64,000 nucleotides of DNA, from NCBI GenBank assembly GCA_016800925.1, contig JABCPU010000279.1, forward strand, positions 1-64,000, read 5' to 3'. Positions within the stretch are counted from its first letter, which is position 1, and the number at the start of each line of letters is the position of its first letter. The position numbers and the translations under genes are program-made. This document shows positions 10,907 through 23,358 of the stretch, one piece after another. The notes beneath the pieces were generated by a model, which did no database searches, was not told the origin of the DNA, and was given only the letters and a program-made list of their open reading frames with translations. The DNA comes from Suillus spraguei. Taxonomy: Eukaryota; Basidiomycota; Agaricomycetes; Boletales; Suillaceae.

Positions 10907-13900
10907 TCAGAGGGCGTGTTGCTTCTTATAAGCATTTAGGATTCGAGCGGAGTTCTTCAGATTCTTTTCTGGGAGCCATTCGTTATCTCCCGATGAGTAT
11001 CCTTTCCATGAAACAAGATAACGTCGGCGATTGCCGGTTCCTTTGTGAGAAAGGATTGCTTCGATTTCATATTCTTCTTCTTCTTCGATGATGTCAGGGG
11101 GTGGTTCAGGGAAATTCGGTCCGTGTACATCTGTTTCGCTATAGGATGATAAGACAGAAGCATGGAACGTGGGGTGAATCTTCCACTGCGGTGGGAGTTG
11201 GAGCGTGAACGTGATGGGGATAAGACATCGATGATCGGGAAAGGTCCGTATCGTTTCGGAGCAAGCTTCTTTGATGGGAGCTTAAGTCTAAGATTGGCGG
11301 CAGATAACCAAACCTTATCTCCGATCTTCCATGGATTGTACTTATCTCCTCGGGATCGTTCGGCCATTGTTTGCATTGCGATGTTATGACAAGCGATTGC
11401 TTCTTCTCTTATCTTCTGTAGAGATCGTACTCGATCTTCTGCTGCGGGGACTGATGAATCAGGAATAAGGTGGGGAATGGCACGTGGTTCGTATCCCATC
11501 ATCAAATAGAAGGGTGATGCGTTACGTGCATCGTGTTTTCGGTGATTGTGAACGAATTCAGCGATTGGTAAATGTTCTACCCAATCTTCAGGGTTTTACG
11601 GCAATAAATGCGAAGGTATGTTTCAAGTTCTGGTTAAGCCTTTCTGTTTGACCATCAGTCTGTGGGTGATAAGCCGTGGATGGAGCGATGACGTAGTCAA
11701 GAAGTCGGGCAGTTCCTTTGAGAAGCGAGATAGGAATTGCGGTCCTCGATCCGAGATGACTTTGTCATGGAGTCCAAATCGTCGGTAAACATGTTTTAAA
11801 AATAGCTTAGCCACACCTTCTGAAGTGATGGTTTTCAAACAAGGGATAATAATTACCCCCTTCGTAAGGCCATGGTCTACCACGACCATGATACTGTCAA
11901 ACCTCCAGAGACGGGGAGGTCAGTGATAAGATCAACGGAGACCTGGGAGAACGGGCGAACAGCCGACGAAGGAATAGGCGCGAGCGGAGGTCGAACAGGA
12001 TGAGTATCCGCCTTCATTTGCTGACAAAGGGCGCAACCCTCGACGTATTTCCGAATGTAAGAGCCCATTGCAGGCCACCAAGCTTCACGTTTGACGAGTT
12101 CTTCAGTTTTGAATCTACCGGGGTGTCCCGCGGTAGGATGATCATGATACCTTTTCAGGATATCGGAGCGATGCGCCGGTGGAATATAGGCGCGGTTCTT
12201 AAAATAGAGGACGTTCTCCTCAATCTTCCAATCAGAAAGTGCCGATTTCATGGGGGAAGACACACGCCATCAAGGGCATCAGATGCCGTCTTAAAGACAG
12301 GGTCGTCGAGGGGGTCAGAGGATGACAGCACATCCTTCAAGTCGGTATCAATAAGCGAACGAATAGAGCATCAGGGAGGAGGGTCTGGTCCTCGTTATCG
12401 TCTTTGCCGGAGTCATAGTCGGCCGGCGGGATAGTGCATCAGGTACTGCTAATTTAGTACCTGCAACGTGATGCAGTTCGATGTCGTAAATAGACAAAAT
12501 CAATTGCCAACGTGCTTGGCGACGGGTAAGCTTCTGTGCACTTCTAAAGTACAGAAGGTTCTTGTGGTCGGTGAATACCAGGACAGGGTGAGGGTTTCCT
12601 TCGAGATAATGACGCCATTCATTCAGTGCCCGGATTACGGCAAGGAGTTCCCGATCAAAGATTTGGTAATTTCGTTCTGCGGGGTTCAACGACTGTGAGA
12701 GATATGCGCATGGGTGATAGACACCATTCTCATCAGTTTGCAGGAGAACTCCGCCAGTTGCTACGAGCGAAGCGTCGGTAGCAATGGCAAATTGTCGGGA
12801 AGGATCAGGGTTACGAAGTACCGGTTGGGAAGTGAAGCGTCGTTTCAATTCTTCGAAGGTGTCCATACATTCGGTTGACCATTCAAAGGCCTTATCTTTC
12901 TTTGTCAAATCGATAAGGGGTCGAGCGATGTCAGAATAGTGGGAAATGAACGTGCGGTAGAAGTTGCAAAAACCGAGGAATGACCGAACATCTTTTACAG
13001 ATTTCGGGATTGGCCATTCAGAGATTCCTTTGGTCTTGGCAGTGTCCATAGCAACTTGTCCGGGGCGAATTATCATTCCGAGGTATTCCACTTCTCTGCA
13101 TCGAAGGTGCATTTCTCCGGTTTCAAGAATAGGTGTTCTTTTCGTATTTTCATCAAACTCGTCTGGTCCGTTCACGGTGTTCTGCCATTGTTGTAGAGAA
13201 AATCAGGATATCGTCCATATAGATAACCATCCATCCTTCATTGATTTCTTGCTGAAAGGTGCGATTCATGTATGCTTGAAAAGTTGCTGGGGAATTGCAG
13301 AGGCCGAAGAACATGACGTTCGGTTCAAAGAGGCCAAATTCCGTGGTAAAAGCAGCTTTCCACCTATCGTCAGGATGGATACGAATATTGTTATAACCGG
13401 ACCGGATATCCATTTTCGTAAAGAACTGTGCGTTATGAAGACGTGCGACAAGGGAAATAGGGAGTGGGAGCGGATATGCGTTCTTGACTGTCCAATCATT
13501 GATGTAACGGTAGTCTTGACAGGGACGCAGTTCTCCACTCTTCTTTCCCACAAAGAAGAAGCCACTAGCTTGGGGTGACTTCGATTCTGAGATAAAGCCT
13601 TTCGCAACGTTTTCATCGATAAACGTTTTGACAGCAGCGCGTTCTTTTTCCGATAGCGGGTAGACCTTAGACGTTCGAGGAATGAAACCGGGTTTGGTAT
13701 CGATCCGATGATCAATACCAGGGCGTTCGGGGGGTAGTTTGTTTAATCCGTCTTTAGCAAAGACGTCTGCGAAGTCGTGCAAATAATCCGGGACCAATTC
13801 TTCGAAAGATTTCTTTTTCTTTTCCTTCTCATCCGTGGCGAATTCCTGAGCTTTGTTACTATATTTGAAGGAGGGAGAGGAATGGAGTAGTTGGAGGATT

Positions 13901-15820
13901 GTTCGAATTGGGAAGTTCCATCACGTGTCAATGGTGTATCCATGGATACTTCTTCTATGATCCTCATGCTACTCCATCAGTATCGTATTCCACAAGAAAT
14001 TCTCCATCTCCTAGTTCATACGAGGAAATTTCGCGTACTTCTGGTGCATGCCAGACGTCATTCATGGTATCGAATTGGTCATCATCCTCGGTTGGGATCA
14101 ACGAGGGCACGGGTTCTTCTTCATCAGGGATTACTTCTATTGAAGCTGAAAGAGTTTTCGGGGGAACGAAGAACTTGGATAGTTTCGGTACATTGGTGCT
14201 TCGCCCTGGAGTTCTTCTTCCGGTTTTCTTTTTCCTTGTTTCTGTTCTTCTATTGGCCGTTGCTCAATAGGTTCTTGTCCGGCCCGATGCTCGGGTTCAG
14301 ATTCATTCTTGCGCTTCTCTGCGCGAGGGATCGGTGACACTGCTCGCGGCAATTGTACACGTGGAGTAGGTTCGGTAGTACGTGGCATTCGTACTTCTGG
14401 TTCAGGATCTTCAGGAGCGTTAATAGGGAAGCGATGAATGGTTTCGGAAGACGGGAATGTTGCCATCGGTATGGTGGTTGAAAAGTCTGGGCAATCCGTT
14501 CTTCTTTCGTCTTTATCCAAATCGATTTCGATTTCATCAGATTTCTCTGTCCGTGAAAGGACAAGTGTTTCAGCAGCCCAATCTATAATTGGGTTCATTG
14601 CTCGTAACCATGGGATTCCAAGGAGAATTTGATCTCTCCTTCCTAGTTTGGTGATGTTGAATTTCCATACATGGTTCGTCGTCGATTTTGACCACTAGAA
14701 GACAGTAGTGCGTGATGGTCCTCCTTTGATAAGAGTCCATCTGCCGTAGTAACTCGAAATGGTTCTTTGAGTTTTCGGCGTGTGATTTGATGGAGTTTCA
14801 CAAACTCTTCAGAGATGAATGTTCCTGCTGCTCCTGAATCGATAACAGCAGTGTGTCGACGGATTTTAAGCGAGTACGCGAGTGGAGGGTGATAGGGACA
14901 CGGAGTTCTTTTCTTTCACCTACAGCGCGTACAAGTCTTAGTAATACATTAGGAGAAACATACGTCGAGTCTTTGTTTCTCCAAGTCAAAAATCCTCAAC
15001 AATCCGTCTCACGGTTTCTTCATCTTCTTCTTCTCCTTTGACTTCGGTTTGTCGGAGTGGGGTCTTCTTCTTTCTTCAGGACAGTTGTGAATGCGGTGTC
15101 CTGTCTTTCTGCATCCGAAGCATTGCCCTTTCTTCATGCATTCGGATCTTTCCATGTCGGAGATTCGATCTACGACCATTGCATTGGAATCGCGGTTCGG
15201 AATATACCGCGCATTCCATAGTTCTTCTTCTTCTGTTGTGGAACATGACGTGTCCTCATGGCATTAAGCCGATGATGGGCGTTGTCAATAGCAACGCATT
15301 GCAACACAACATCTCTGAATATCTCGGAGACATCTCCCGTATTGAAAAGCTTTGTAAGGATACCCCAGTTAAGACCATCTTGGAAGAACTGGATCTTCGT
15401 TGCGTTATCGGTGATATGAGCCTTGGCTGCAAGTGCCTCAAAGTCGGCAACATAGGTGTGAAGATCTCCAGTTCCTTGCTTGAGGTCTCTAAGGCGTGTA
15501 AGCGCGGTCATTCTGGTATCCACTGGTTCGAATGCTTCTTTGAAGCTCTTCATAAAATCCACCATCGTCCCATAACCAACTTTTTGTCCCGAAGTGTCGG
15601 TAGATTGGGCGTGTTCAAGGAATTGTTCCTTCCATGATTTGGCATTCTTCTCGGTCATGAAGGATGTTATGTAGATGATCTTCTGCTTGTCGGTGGTGTA
15701 AAGCTTTTCATTGATGTCAAAGTGCAAGTTGCACGACTGGATAAACTCGCGAGAGTTATCGCGATCTCCATCAAAACCAATCGGTTGACCGATCTTGTAT
15801 TCGAATTCTTTGGTCGACAT
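10907..15820 (-). pseudogene. gag-pol polyprotein of gypsy copy 2 (nearly intact, frameshifted)
   Basis: Starts at 15820 with MSTKEFEY and is open for 216 residues of Gag. The zinc knuckle CFGCRKTGHRIHNC lies near 15080-15125. The protease motif DSGAAGTF is near 14820-14850. RT runs over about 13800-13150 with YMDD near 13215. RNase H is near 12800-12500 (ATDAS; FTDHKN). Integrase starts with HHCC near 12175-12010 and ISDRGPQF near 11750. The C-terminus is a chromodomain near 11070-10925 (YLVSWKGYS, WLP), whose known role in chromoviruses is to guide integration through histone marks. The stop is at 10909-10907. About four frame breaks separate the blocks. Confidence 0.92.
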
Positions 15821-16005
15821 GGTTGATGATTCTTCTGGTGAGTTATACTTTCTCGGTGCCTACACGCGCTGTCTTGCTGTCCGTTAGGGCTTTCTTCTGT
15901 CAGAGGGCTTCTCTTGACAATCTGCTCAGCGTACGCGTACGCTAGTCTACTGATCTAGGCGATCAGGTTCAGGGTCGAAGACTGGATAGTCGACGATCAA
16001 AAAGG

Positions 16006-16016
16006 ACTTTAATCTT
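16006..16016 (-). promoter_or_regulatory. self-priming primer-binding site of gypsy copy 2
   Basis: On the minus strand the 5' LTR is followed by one base and then AAGATTAAAGT. This is the exact reverse complement of ACTTTAATCTT in the element's own LTR (minus strand, 16289-16279), about 33 nt downstream of TATTTAA. No TGG-type tRNA primer site adjoins the LTR. The arrangement matches Tf1/sushi elements, whose RNA 5' end folds back to prime reverse transcription. Confidence 0.72.
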
Positions 16017-16017
16017 T

Positions 16018-16490
16018 TGTTACGAACTGGGGTGGCGTCACCAGCGACAGTGAAAAGACACAGACGGTCTGCTGGGAGTTCTTACAATGTTCAAAAGAGA
16101 ACAAGGTGAAAGTACAAGGAACGCGTTCCGAGTACGATCAAGGGTTCAGCCTCAAAGACAAGTCTAAGAGGTATCCGCGAGAATAGAGACTAAGGCTAAG
16201 GAGTGCTTAGACTTAGAGACGATTCAAGACGACTTAGGTTGGAGACCTAAGCGAAGGAGATTCCAGGTAAAACCCAGTAAGATTAAAGTAGGAATCTACT
16301 ACAAGTACACTGTGCTTAAATAGGCCAATATGTGCGCACAGACCAAGAGAGGTGTGAGAACGTAAGTGCGTATCCAAAGAAGGAAGGCAACTATAGTACA
16401 GATGCGTTGAGCATATGAGTCAGAGTCATGTTACGTAATATACAAGGTAAATGAAGTAGAAAATGAATAGGGGCACGTACGATTGTAACA
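16018..16490 (-). repeat. 5' LTR of gypsy copy 2
   Basis: A 473-bp LTR, nearly identical to the one at 8879-9350. The predicted RNA start motif is at 16279-16289 (complement). The flank after 16490 (acatc) does not repeat the flank before 8879. Confidence 0.94.
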
Positions 16491-16549
16491 ACATCATGAT
16501 ATCTTAAAAATTGCATCTCATGTAATGTTTTCTTTGTTTTGCCTCTGTA

Positions 16550-18908
16550 ATTCCCAGCAACTTTCCAAGCATACATGAATCGACCTTCCAACAGGAAATC
16601 AAGAAGGATGGATGGTTATCTACATGGACATATCCTGATTTTCTCTACAACATGGCAGAACACGTGAAGAACAGACGGGTTTTGATGAAGATACAAAAGA
16701 ACATCTGTTCTTAAACCGGAGAAATGCACCTTTGATGCAGAAGAAGTGGAATACCTCGGAATGATAATTGCCCGGACAAGTTGCTATGGATACCGCCAAG
16801 ACCAAGGGAATCTCCGAATGGCCATCCGAAATCTGTAAAAGATGTTCGGTCATTCCTCGGCTTTTGCAACTTCTACCGCACGTTCATTTCCCACTATCTG
16901 ACATCGCCCGACCCCTTATCGATTAACAAAGAAAGATAAGGCTTTGATTGGTCAACCGAATGTATGGACACCTTCGAAGAACTGAAACGACGCTTTACAT
17001 CCCAACCGGTACTCCGTAACCCTGATCCTTCCCAACAATTTGCTATTGCTACCGACGCTTCGCTCGTAGCAACCGGCGGAGTTCTCTTGCAGACTGATGA
17101 AAATGGTGTTTATCACCCATGTGCATATCTCTCACAGTCTTTGAACCCCGCAGAACGCAATTACCAGATCTTTGATCGGGAACTCCTTGCCGTAATCCGG
17201 GCATTGAATGAATGGCGTCATTATCTTGAAGGAAACCCACACCCCGTCCTGGTATTCACCGACCACAAGAATCTTCTGTACTTTAGAAGTGCACAGAAGC
17301 TTACCCATCGCCAAGCATGTTGGCAATTGATTTTGTCTATTTACGACATTGAACTGCATCACGTTGCAGGTACTAAATTGGCAGTACCTGATGCACTATC
17401 TCGCCGGCCCGACTACGACTCCGGCAAAGATGATAACGAGGACCAGACCCTCCTCCCTGAGCTCTATTCGTTCGTCTTATTGACACCGACCTGAAGGATG
17501 TTTGTCATCCTCTGACCCCTCGACGACCCTGTCTTTAAGACAGCATCCGACGCCCTCGATGGTGTGTGCCTTCCCCCTATGAAGTCGGCACTCTCTGACT
17601 GGAAGATTGAGGAAAAGTCCTCTATTTAAGAATCGTGCCTACATTCCGCCGGCACATCGTCCGATATCCTGAAAAGGTATCATGATCATCCTACCGCAGG
17701 ACATCCCGGTAGATTCAAAACTGAAGAACTCGTTAAACGGGAAGCCTGGTGGCCCGCTATGGGCTCTTATATTCGAAAATACGTGGAGGGTTGCGCCCTT
17801 TGTCACAAATGAAAGCGGATACTCACCCTGTTCGACCCCCACTTCCCCGATTCCCTCGTCGCGACTAGCCCTTTTCTCAGGTCTCTGTTGATCTGATCAC
17901 CGACCTCCCTGTCTCTGGAGGCTTTGACAGTATCATGGTCGTGGTAGACCATGGCCTTATGAAGGGGGTAATTATTATCCCTTGTCTAAAACCGTCACTT
18001 CGAAGGGATTGCTAAGCTATTTTGAAACATGTTTCCGACGATTTGGACTCCATGACAAAGTCATCTCGGATCGAGGCCGCAATTCCTATCTCGCTTCTCT
18101 AAGGAGCTTGCCCGACTCCTCGATTACGTCATTGCTCCATCTACAGCTTATCACCCTCAGACCGATGGTCAAACGAAAGGCTTAATCAAGAACTTGAAAC
18201 ATACTACGCATCTATTGCGCAACAATCCTGAAGATTGGGTAGAACATCTACCAATCGCCGAATTCGTCCACAACCACCGAAAACATGATGCAAGGAATGC
18301 ATCACCCTTCTATCTCATGATGGGATACGAACCATGCGCCATCCCTCACCTTATCCCTGACTCACCAGTCCCTGCAGCAGAAGATTGAGTACGATCCCTG
18401 CAAAAGATAAGAGAAGAAGCAATTGCCTGTCATAACATTGCAATGCAAACGATGGCAGAACGATCCCGAGGAGATAAGTACATCCATGGAAGATCGGAGA
18501 TAAGGTTTGGTTATCTGCTGCCAATCTTAGACTTAAACTCCCATCAAGGAAACTTGCACCAAAACGATACGGACCTTTCCCGATCATCGATGTCTTATCG
18601 CCCATCACGTTCACACTCAAACTTCCTCCCAATGGAAGATCCACCCTACTTCCATGCTTCTGTTTATCATCCTATAGCAAAACGGATGTACACGGTCCGA
18701 ACTTCCCTGAACCACCACCTGATATCATCGAAGAAGAAGAAGAATATGAAATAGAAGCAATCCTTTCTCACAAAGGAACCGGTACTTGCCAACGCTATCT
18801 TGTTTCTTGGAAAGGATATTCATCGGAAGATAACAAATGGCTCCCAGAAAAGAATTGAAGAACTCCGCTCGAATCTTGAATGCTTATAAGAAGCAACATG
18901 CCCTCTGA
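16550..18908 (+). pseudogene. pol remnant of gypsy copy 3
   Basis: Starts in RT, where the YMDD region near 16610-16640 is broken by frameshifts. RNase H is open and clear in 16964-17494 ([21 protein letters not shown]). Integrase follows in pieces (ISDRG near 18062, NPEDWVEHLP near 18225). The chromodomain near 18740-18890 shows YLVSWKGYS and a stop at 18906-18908. Gag, protease and N-terminal RT are missing. Confidence 0.88.
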
Positions 18909-18961
18909 TTATCCTTCAGTCAATCAACCGCACCAGCACTTGATCAACTACCACTATTGAA

Positions 18962-20422
18962 ATGTCTTTCCCCACTGCCTACATCACCCCCGTTACCATT
19001 GCCAACAATGACTCCGACTCTGATGTTGAAAACTACGGACCCTTACCACAGAAATCAACAATACTTCCTACATCGAAGCCGCCCTTCTATGTGAAGGACA
19101 TGCCCTTGAAATTGAAAGAATCCTCACAGAAAGAGGCGCCTTCCCGCCCTCCTCCTCGTCAACATTATCCGCACTGCTGCTCTCATTGAAGCCACAGCCA
19201 ATGAAACCACGATCCTACATTCGTCAACGCTTCCTACATCTTCAAAAACATATTCGTTCTTATGCTATGCTGTTGCTTCCCATTCTTTTAAAAGTGATGT
19301 TGAAGAAGCTATTCACATCATGGCTGAACGTCGAGCAGGTGTTGCTCGACCTCCCCTCCGCAGGAAGATACACCACTTCCTATTCCAAACCCTCTTCTTC
19401 ATGCATGTATTCTAGTGTTGACGCCCTTGCTGGCTTATGCACTGCTGTCCAAGAGATCGGGCAGCTCACCAACACAGTCGTTGAGACCATCCAACAATCA
19501 GTCACTGAAACTAGAGTAGCTAGAAACTTAGTTGAAGAAGCTATCACTGATCTACAACAAACGCAAGCTGACCTTGCATCTCCTCAAACCCCATCTCCTA
19601 TCGAACAACCGACTTCACCGCCCCCGTCACAGTCTCCCATGACCATCCCGCATGGCTATATGAACCTTGCACAGAAGAACAGTGTGAGGCCGCAAAACTA
19701 TTAGGAATCCCTGCCACTGAGCTAGTAGTGCTTGGTCCTTGACTTCGCGACCTCCACATACACCCTCCCATGTCTATCCCGTTGTCATTTGGTCCAATGG
19801 ATCCTATCTCACCGGTCTTAGTAAAAGACCTCGGCATCACCTCCCCTTCCTCTTCCAACGAACTTCTTACGAGTGCTGAAAGAGGGACTACTCCTGACCT
19901 TCCTCCATCTGCGTACACTCTAACTAGCAAACAACAGGCGCAGCTTCGACGTGATAATGCCTTCGCTTTAAAACGCATGACACGACAGAAAGGGAAGAAG
20001 CGTGCTAGATCTGTCAGTCCTAAACCCGTTATCTCACCGTCACCATTACGTATGTCCATCTCTAACACCGACAAAAATATGAAATGCCAACTGTGCAGCA
20101 TCATCAGACATCGGCAAAAGAACTGCCCTGACTACCAGTGCCAAATTTGCCTGCGACACACTCCTACCCATCTATCCATTTACTGCCCCAGCGTCGAGGG
20201 GAACCTCCGTTTACACTTACTTGGAAGGACGATGGATTTTATGATGCACTGCGTAGGTGGGAACAGTATCTTATTAACCGTTGACGACGAAAAGAGGGTC
20301 GATGGGCAAGGACTATAGCAGAAGAAGAGGCGGCTTATATGTTAGGAGGGAGTGCCGCTGATGAAGACGTCGCTAACTATGACGACTATGATCCCGTCTA
20401 TGACGACAACAGAGATGTTTGA
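18962..20422 (+). pseudogene. ORF3 of gypsy copy 3, diverged
   Basis: The third copy of the extra ORF, starting MSFPTAY and ending just before the purine tract. It is frameshifted early, then open through most of 19186-20318 in two frames. The knuckle is kept as CQLCSIIRHRQKNC, and the second motif CX2CX6HX4C is also kept, although the residues between the metal ligands differ from copies 1 and 2. Many differences from copy 1 fall on third codon positions, which suggests the protein was under selection before these copies decayed. Confidence 0.75.
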
Positions 20423-20455
20423 AAGTTGGTGACTTTCAATGTAAAAAGGGGGTAA

Positions 20456-20929
20456 TGTTACAATCGTACGTGCCCCTATTCATTTTCCCCTTTGTTTCTT
20501 TACTTGTATATTATGTCACATGACTCTGACTCATATGCTCAACGCATCTGTATAACACATGCCTTCCTTATTAGGATACGCAGTTACATTCTCATGGTTA
20601 CTTGATCTGTGCGCACATATTGGCCTATTTAAGCACAGTGTACTTGTAGTAGATTCCTTACTTTAATCTTACTGGGTTTTACCTGGAATCTCCTTCGCTT
20701 AGGTCTCCAACCTAAGTTGTCTGAATCATCTCTAAGTCTAAGCACTCCTTAGCCTTAGTCTCTATTCTTGTAGAACCTCTCGGACTTATCCTTGAGGCCG
20801 AACCCTTGATTGTACTCGGAACGCGTTCCTTGTACTTTCACTTTGTCCTCTTATGGACATCATAGAACTTCCCAGCAGACCGGCTGTGTCTTTTCACTGT
20901 CGCTGGTGACGCCACCCCAGTTCGTAACA
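20456..20929 (+). repeat. 3' LTR of gypsy copy 3
   Basis: A 474-bp LTR bounded by TGTTACAA and CGTAACA, with the purine tract AAAAAGGGGG at about 20443-20452. TATTTAA at 20626 and ACTTTAATCTT at 20660-20670 are conserved. Confidence 0.93.
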
Positions 20930-21881
20930 CCCACACGATACAGTACCTGATTTTACACCATTGCACATACTATAGGTCAGGATTAGTGTCTAGCTCTGGA
21001 ACCACCCAGTAGTAGACTTAGTCTTTAAAGTTCATTACCGCTCGTTAATCGATCATGCTCTTTCACCGTTACCACTGGACTCTTGATTGCTATTTTTATT
21101 GAACTTCTCACGCACCGCTACTTTACTACTGAAAGTACCATGGCCTTCTTTGCAGTTTCTTTGCACCGCTCACAACCTTACCGCTACCACTGATATTATC
21201 GCTTGCTCAATGTTACTGTTACTGACTTTGTTTCAACAATACTAGTACCACTACCTACTACACTAGTTCCGGCAGCATCACCACTGACCGCGGCAACTTA
21301 CCGCTGACTACAACACTACATTCGCACATTGGTTTGACTCAAACTTGACCATACTAACAGGCATCCCCCTTTAGGGTCGAACGCTCTTGTTTCGCAAGTG
21401 AAGCAGACTAGATGGAGCGCAAGACCACACATACTAACTTAGGAGGTAGTTTATCTACAGCCCAGGTTAGGTTGTATCTTTACACTGAGACTAGTCTTAT
21501 TCCTCGTTCCACCTCCATGTTCCAGATAACCTTCAGACGTGTCATATCTGAAACCTTCGGACATCTGGATCTGCTACGCTACCACTTCCAGATCTTCAGA
21601 CGTATATCCTCCCTCTGAAATAAGGGGCATTACTCAGGAAAGGGGCACAGTGCACAAACTGAGGCCAAAGCCCTTCAGATCTCTTACCCTTTGAGTATGG
21701 TCTTAACAGTATCACATGACAGTACTCAGGATGATGGAAAAGATCTGCTATAGGCTGATAGCATGCATAGTAAAGTTGAGATAGTGTAGCACAAACCCAA
21801 GTGCCCCTGTGGTATCAAGGGCACATTTATTTATTCATGGATTTCCATGCACAGAGACATTGTCATGAGGAATTGGCATTC
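20930..21881. other. no gene recognised; ACC/CTA-rich repeat-like DNA
   Basis: No coding pattern supported. The stretch 21050-21330 is rich in short taccac/accgct motifs and resembles in composition the end of the 963-bp repeat near 62880-63070. It may be a decayed relative, but I cannot align it convincingly. Confidence 0.4.
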
Positions 21882-22606
21882 TGGCATGAACTGGGGTGGT
21901 GTCACCAATGATGACTCAAAGGAGCTATCAATCATTGGGAAGTTCTACAATGCTGCAAAGAGAGCAAGGGTTTGGTCTTAGAGTCATGACTCAGAGATGA
22001 TCAAGAATAGAGACTAAGGCTAAGGAGTGCTTAGACTTAGAGATGATTCAGGCAACTAAGGATTGGAGGTCCTTAGTGAGGAAGTTTCAGGTAAAACCCA
22101 GTAAGATTAAAGTAGAGAATACAAGTGTAATACACTGTGCTGAAATAAGCTAATATGTGCACACAGACCAAGGAGTTGTGAGAGTGTAACTGCGTATCCT
22201 AAGAAGGAAGGTGTTACGCTCCGCGTTATACAAACATCTTAGTAATCAAAAGTTTGAAGTCTAGCGTTCTCCTTAGAATGAGTTGTTCAAGTAAAGCAGT
22301 AGATTGCAGGCCCTGGTCTGCATAGGTCAAGTTAAAGAAATAGGAACTTGAGATGGTATCTGAATATATAAGGTAATTGAAGCGGAGATAGAATATTGGA
22401 GCGGAGATTAGATAATGAAGAACCAATAGGAAAAAGATAAAGGAATCATATGATGGAATGTTATGGAATGTAATAGAATGAGTAAAAATAGAACTGTAAC
22501 AGAAGGCAAGATAGTACAGACATGTTGAAACATATGAGTCATATGATATAGTCACATGATATACAAGTAAGAGAGAAAATGTATAGGGGCACATACAATT
22601 GTAACA
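21882..22606 (-). repeat. diverged solo LTR of the gypsy family, interrupted
   Basis: Matches the gypsy LTR on the minus strand from a degraded end at 21882 to ATTGTAACA at 22606. No internal element sequence is attached. It is split by a second LTR at 22212-22501. Sequence divergence from the other LTRs is clearly higher, so this is an old insertion. Confidence 0.82.
22212..22501. repeat. solo LTR nested in an older solo LTR, TSD GAAGG
   Basis: A 290-bp insertion with ends TGTTACGCTCC and ACTGTAACA. It is flanked by GAAGG on both sides (22207-22211 and 22502-22506), a 5-bp target duplication typical of LTR elements. The host LTR resumes in register after it. It belongs to a different LTR family from the gypsy copies. 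Confidence 0.85.
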
Positions 22607-22787
22607 CATCTCATACCAGGCTTATGCAAAGCCTGAAGTAAGTAGTGAGGAGAAGGTGGACACATCAACACCCATTGTAGTGATGAACGCTCTATCATGT
22701 TGGCTATCATATAGTACTTTCCATGGAGTGTTGATGCAAGGATTTGGAAGCAGTTGGAGTTGACAAAAGGTATAAATAATGTGGGTG

Positions 22788-23150
22788 TCAAGTGTCAATG
22801 CGCTCCTGCCATGATATCTCACTCCCAGCAATGATAGCAGCAGTGAGGACCTTAATTCTTTCATTGCCATCGCAAAGTTCAGCCTCATCTTCATTGAGGA
22901 GCAGCTGCTGGATTGCAAGGCTATTGTCCATTAAGGATTGGACTAAATCTAAGAAGAAAGGGGGAATGGGTGTGAATGTTATCGCTAGTGTGTGGCTTTT
23001 GTGTAGGGCCATGTGCTTTTCACTTATGCTCATGTGCATTTTGGTTAGCTTGCCTACCACAGGTCTTCCCATTTTCAGATGCAGCTGAGGGCAAAACAAA
23101 ATTATTAGGATGTGGCCTGAGGCCAGGGAGCCAAAGGCACAATAGGTCAC
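22788..23150 (-). CDS. hypothetical ORF, unrecognised
   Basis: An open frame of 120 residues just outside the left Harbinger terminus. It contains a helical stretch with NSLAIQQLLLNEDEAELCDG. I do not recognise it. It may be part of a decayed transposon protein. No start context, intron or neighbour supports a real gene strongly. Confidence 0.2.
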   Translation of the reverse strand: MTYCAFGSLASGHILIILFCPQLHLKMGRPVVGKLTKMHMSISEKHMALHKSHTLAITFTPIPPFFLDLVQSLMDNSLAIQQLLLNEDEAELCDGNERIKVLTAAIIAGSEISWQERIDT

Positions 23151-23201
23151 AGACTCGTTTAATTGAATGAGTGTATGGCAGATTATCCCAGTATAGATTA
23201 A

Positions 23202-23345
23202 GGTCCTGTTTGGACAGCAAAATTAAAAATTAAAAATTCTATCATGTGACTCACCCATGAGACTTGCCAGTTCATCTGGGAGATGCTGGGTCAAAGCAAT
23301 CATATGCAATAAGGTGTACTACTGATAATCTTTATTATCTGTATA
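23202..23345 (+). repeat. left TIR of the Harbinger element
   Basis: Matches the reverse complement of 27122-27266, including blocks around CATGTGACTC, TTTGCCAG/CTTGCCAG, GGTCAAAGCAATCAT and GGTGTACTACT. Confidence 0.8.
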
Positions 23346-23358
23346 TATATATATCCAT

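Larger units (their letters stand above)
8879..16490 (-). mobile_element. Ty3/gypsy chromovirus copy 2, complete
   Basis: The only complete copy in the window, 7612 bp, on the minus strand. Both LTRs are present (8879-9350 and 16018-16490). By eye they differ by two substitutions and three one-base gaps, which implies a recent insertion. Reading the element: 5' LTR, one-base gap, 11-nt primer-binding site, leader, gag-pol, ORF3, purine tract, 3' LTR. Despite the young LTRs, gag-pol and ORF3 contain one-base frame breaks. It lies head-on to copy 1 across the decayed host gene. Confidence 0.95.
16550..20929 (+). mobile_element. Ty3/gypsy chromovirus copy 3, 5'-truncated
   Basis: A plus-strand copy that begins abruptly inside RT, 59 bp after the 5' LTR of copy 2. 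It keeps RT (part), RNase H, integrase, chromodomain, ORF3, purine tract and 3' LTR. It is more diverged from copies 1 and 2 than they are from each other, especially in ORF3. It contains many one-base deletions, often where copies 1 and 2 have a doubled base. Confidence 0.9.
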
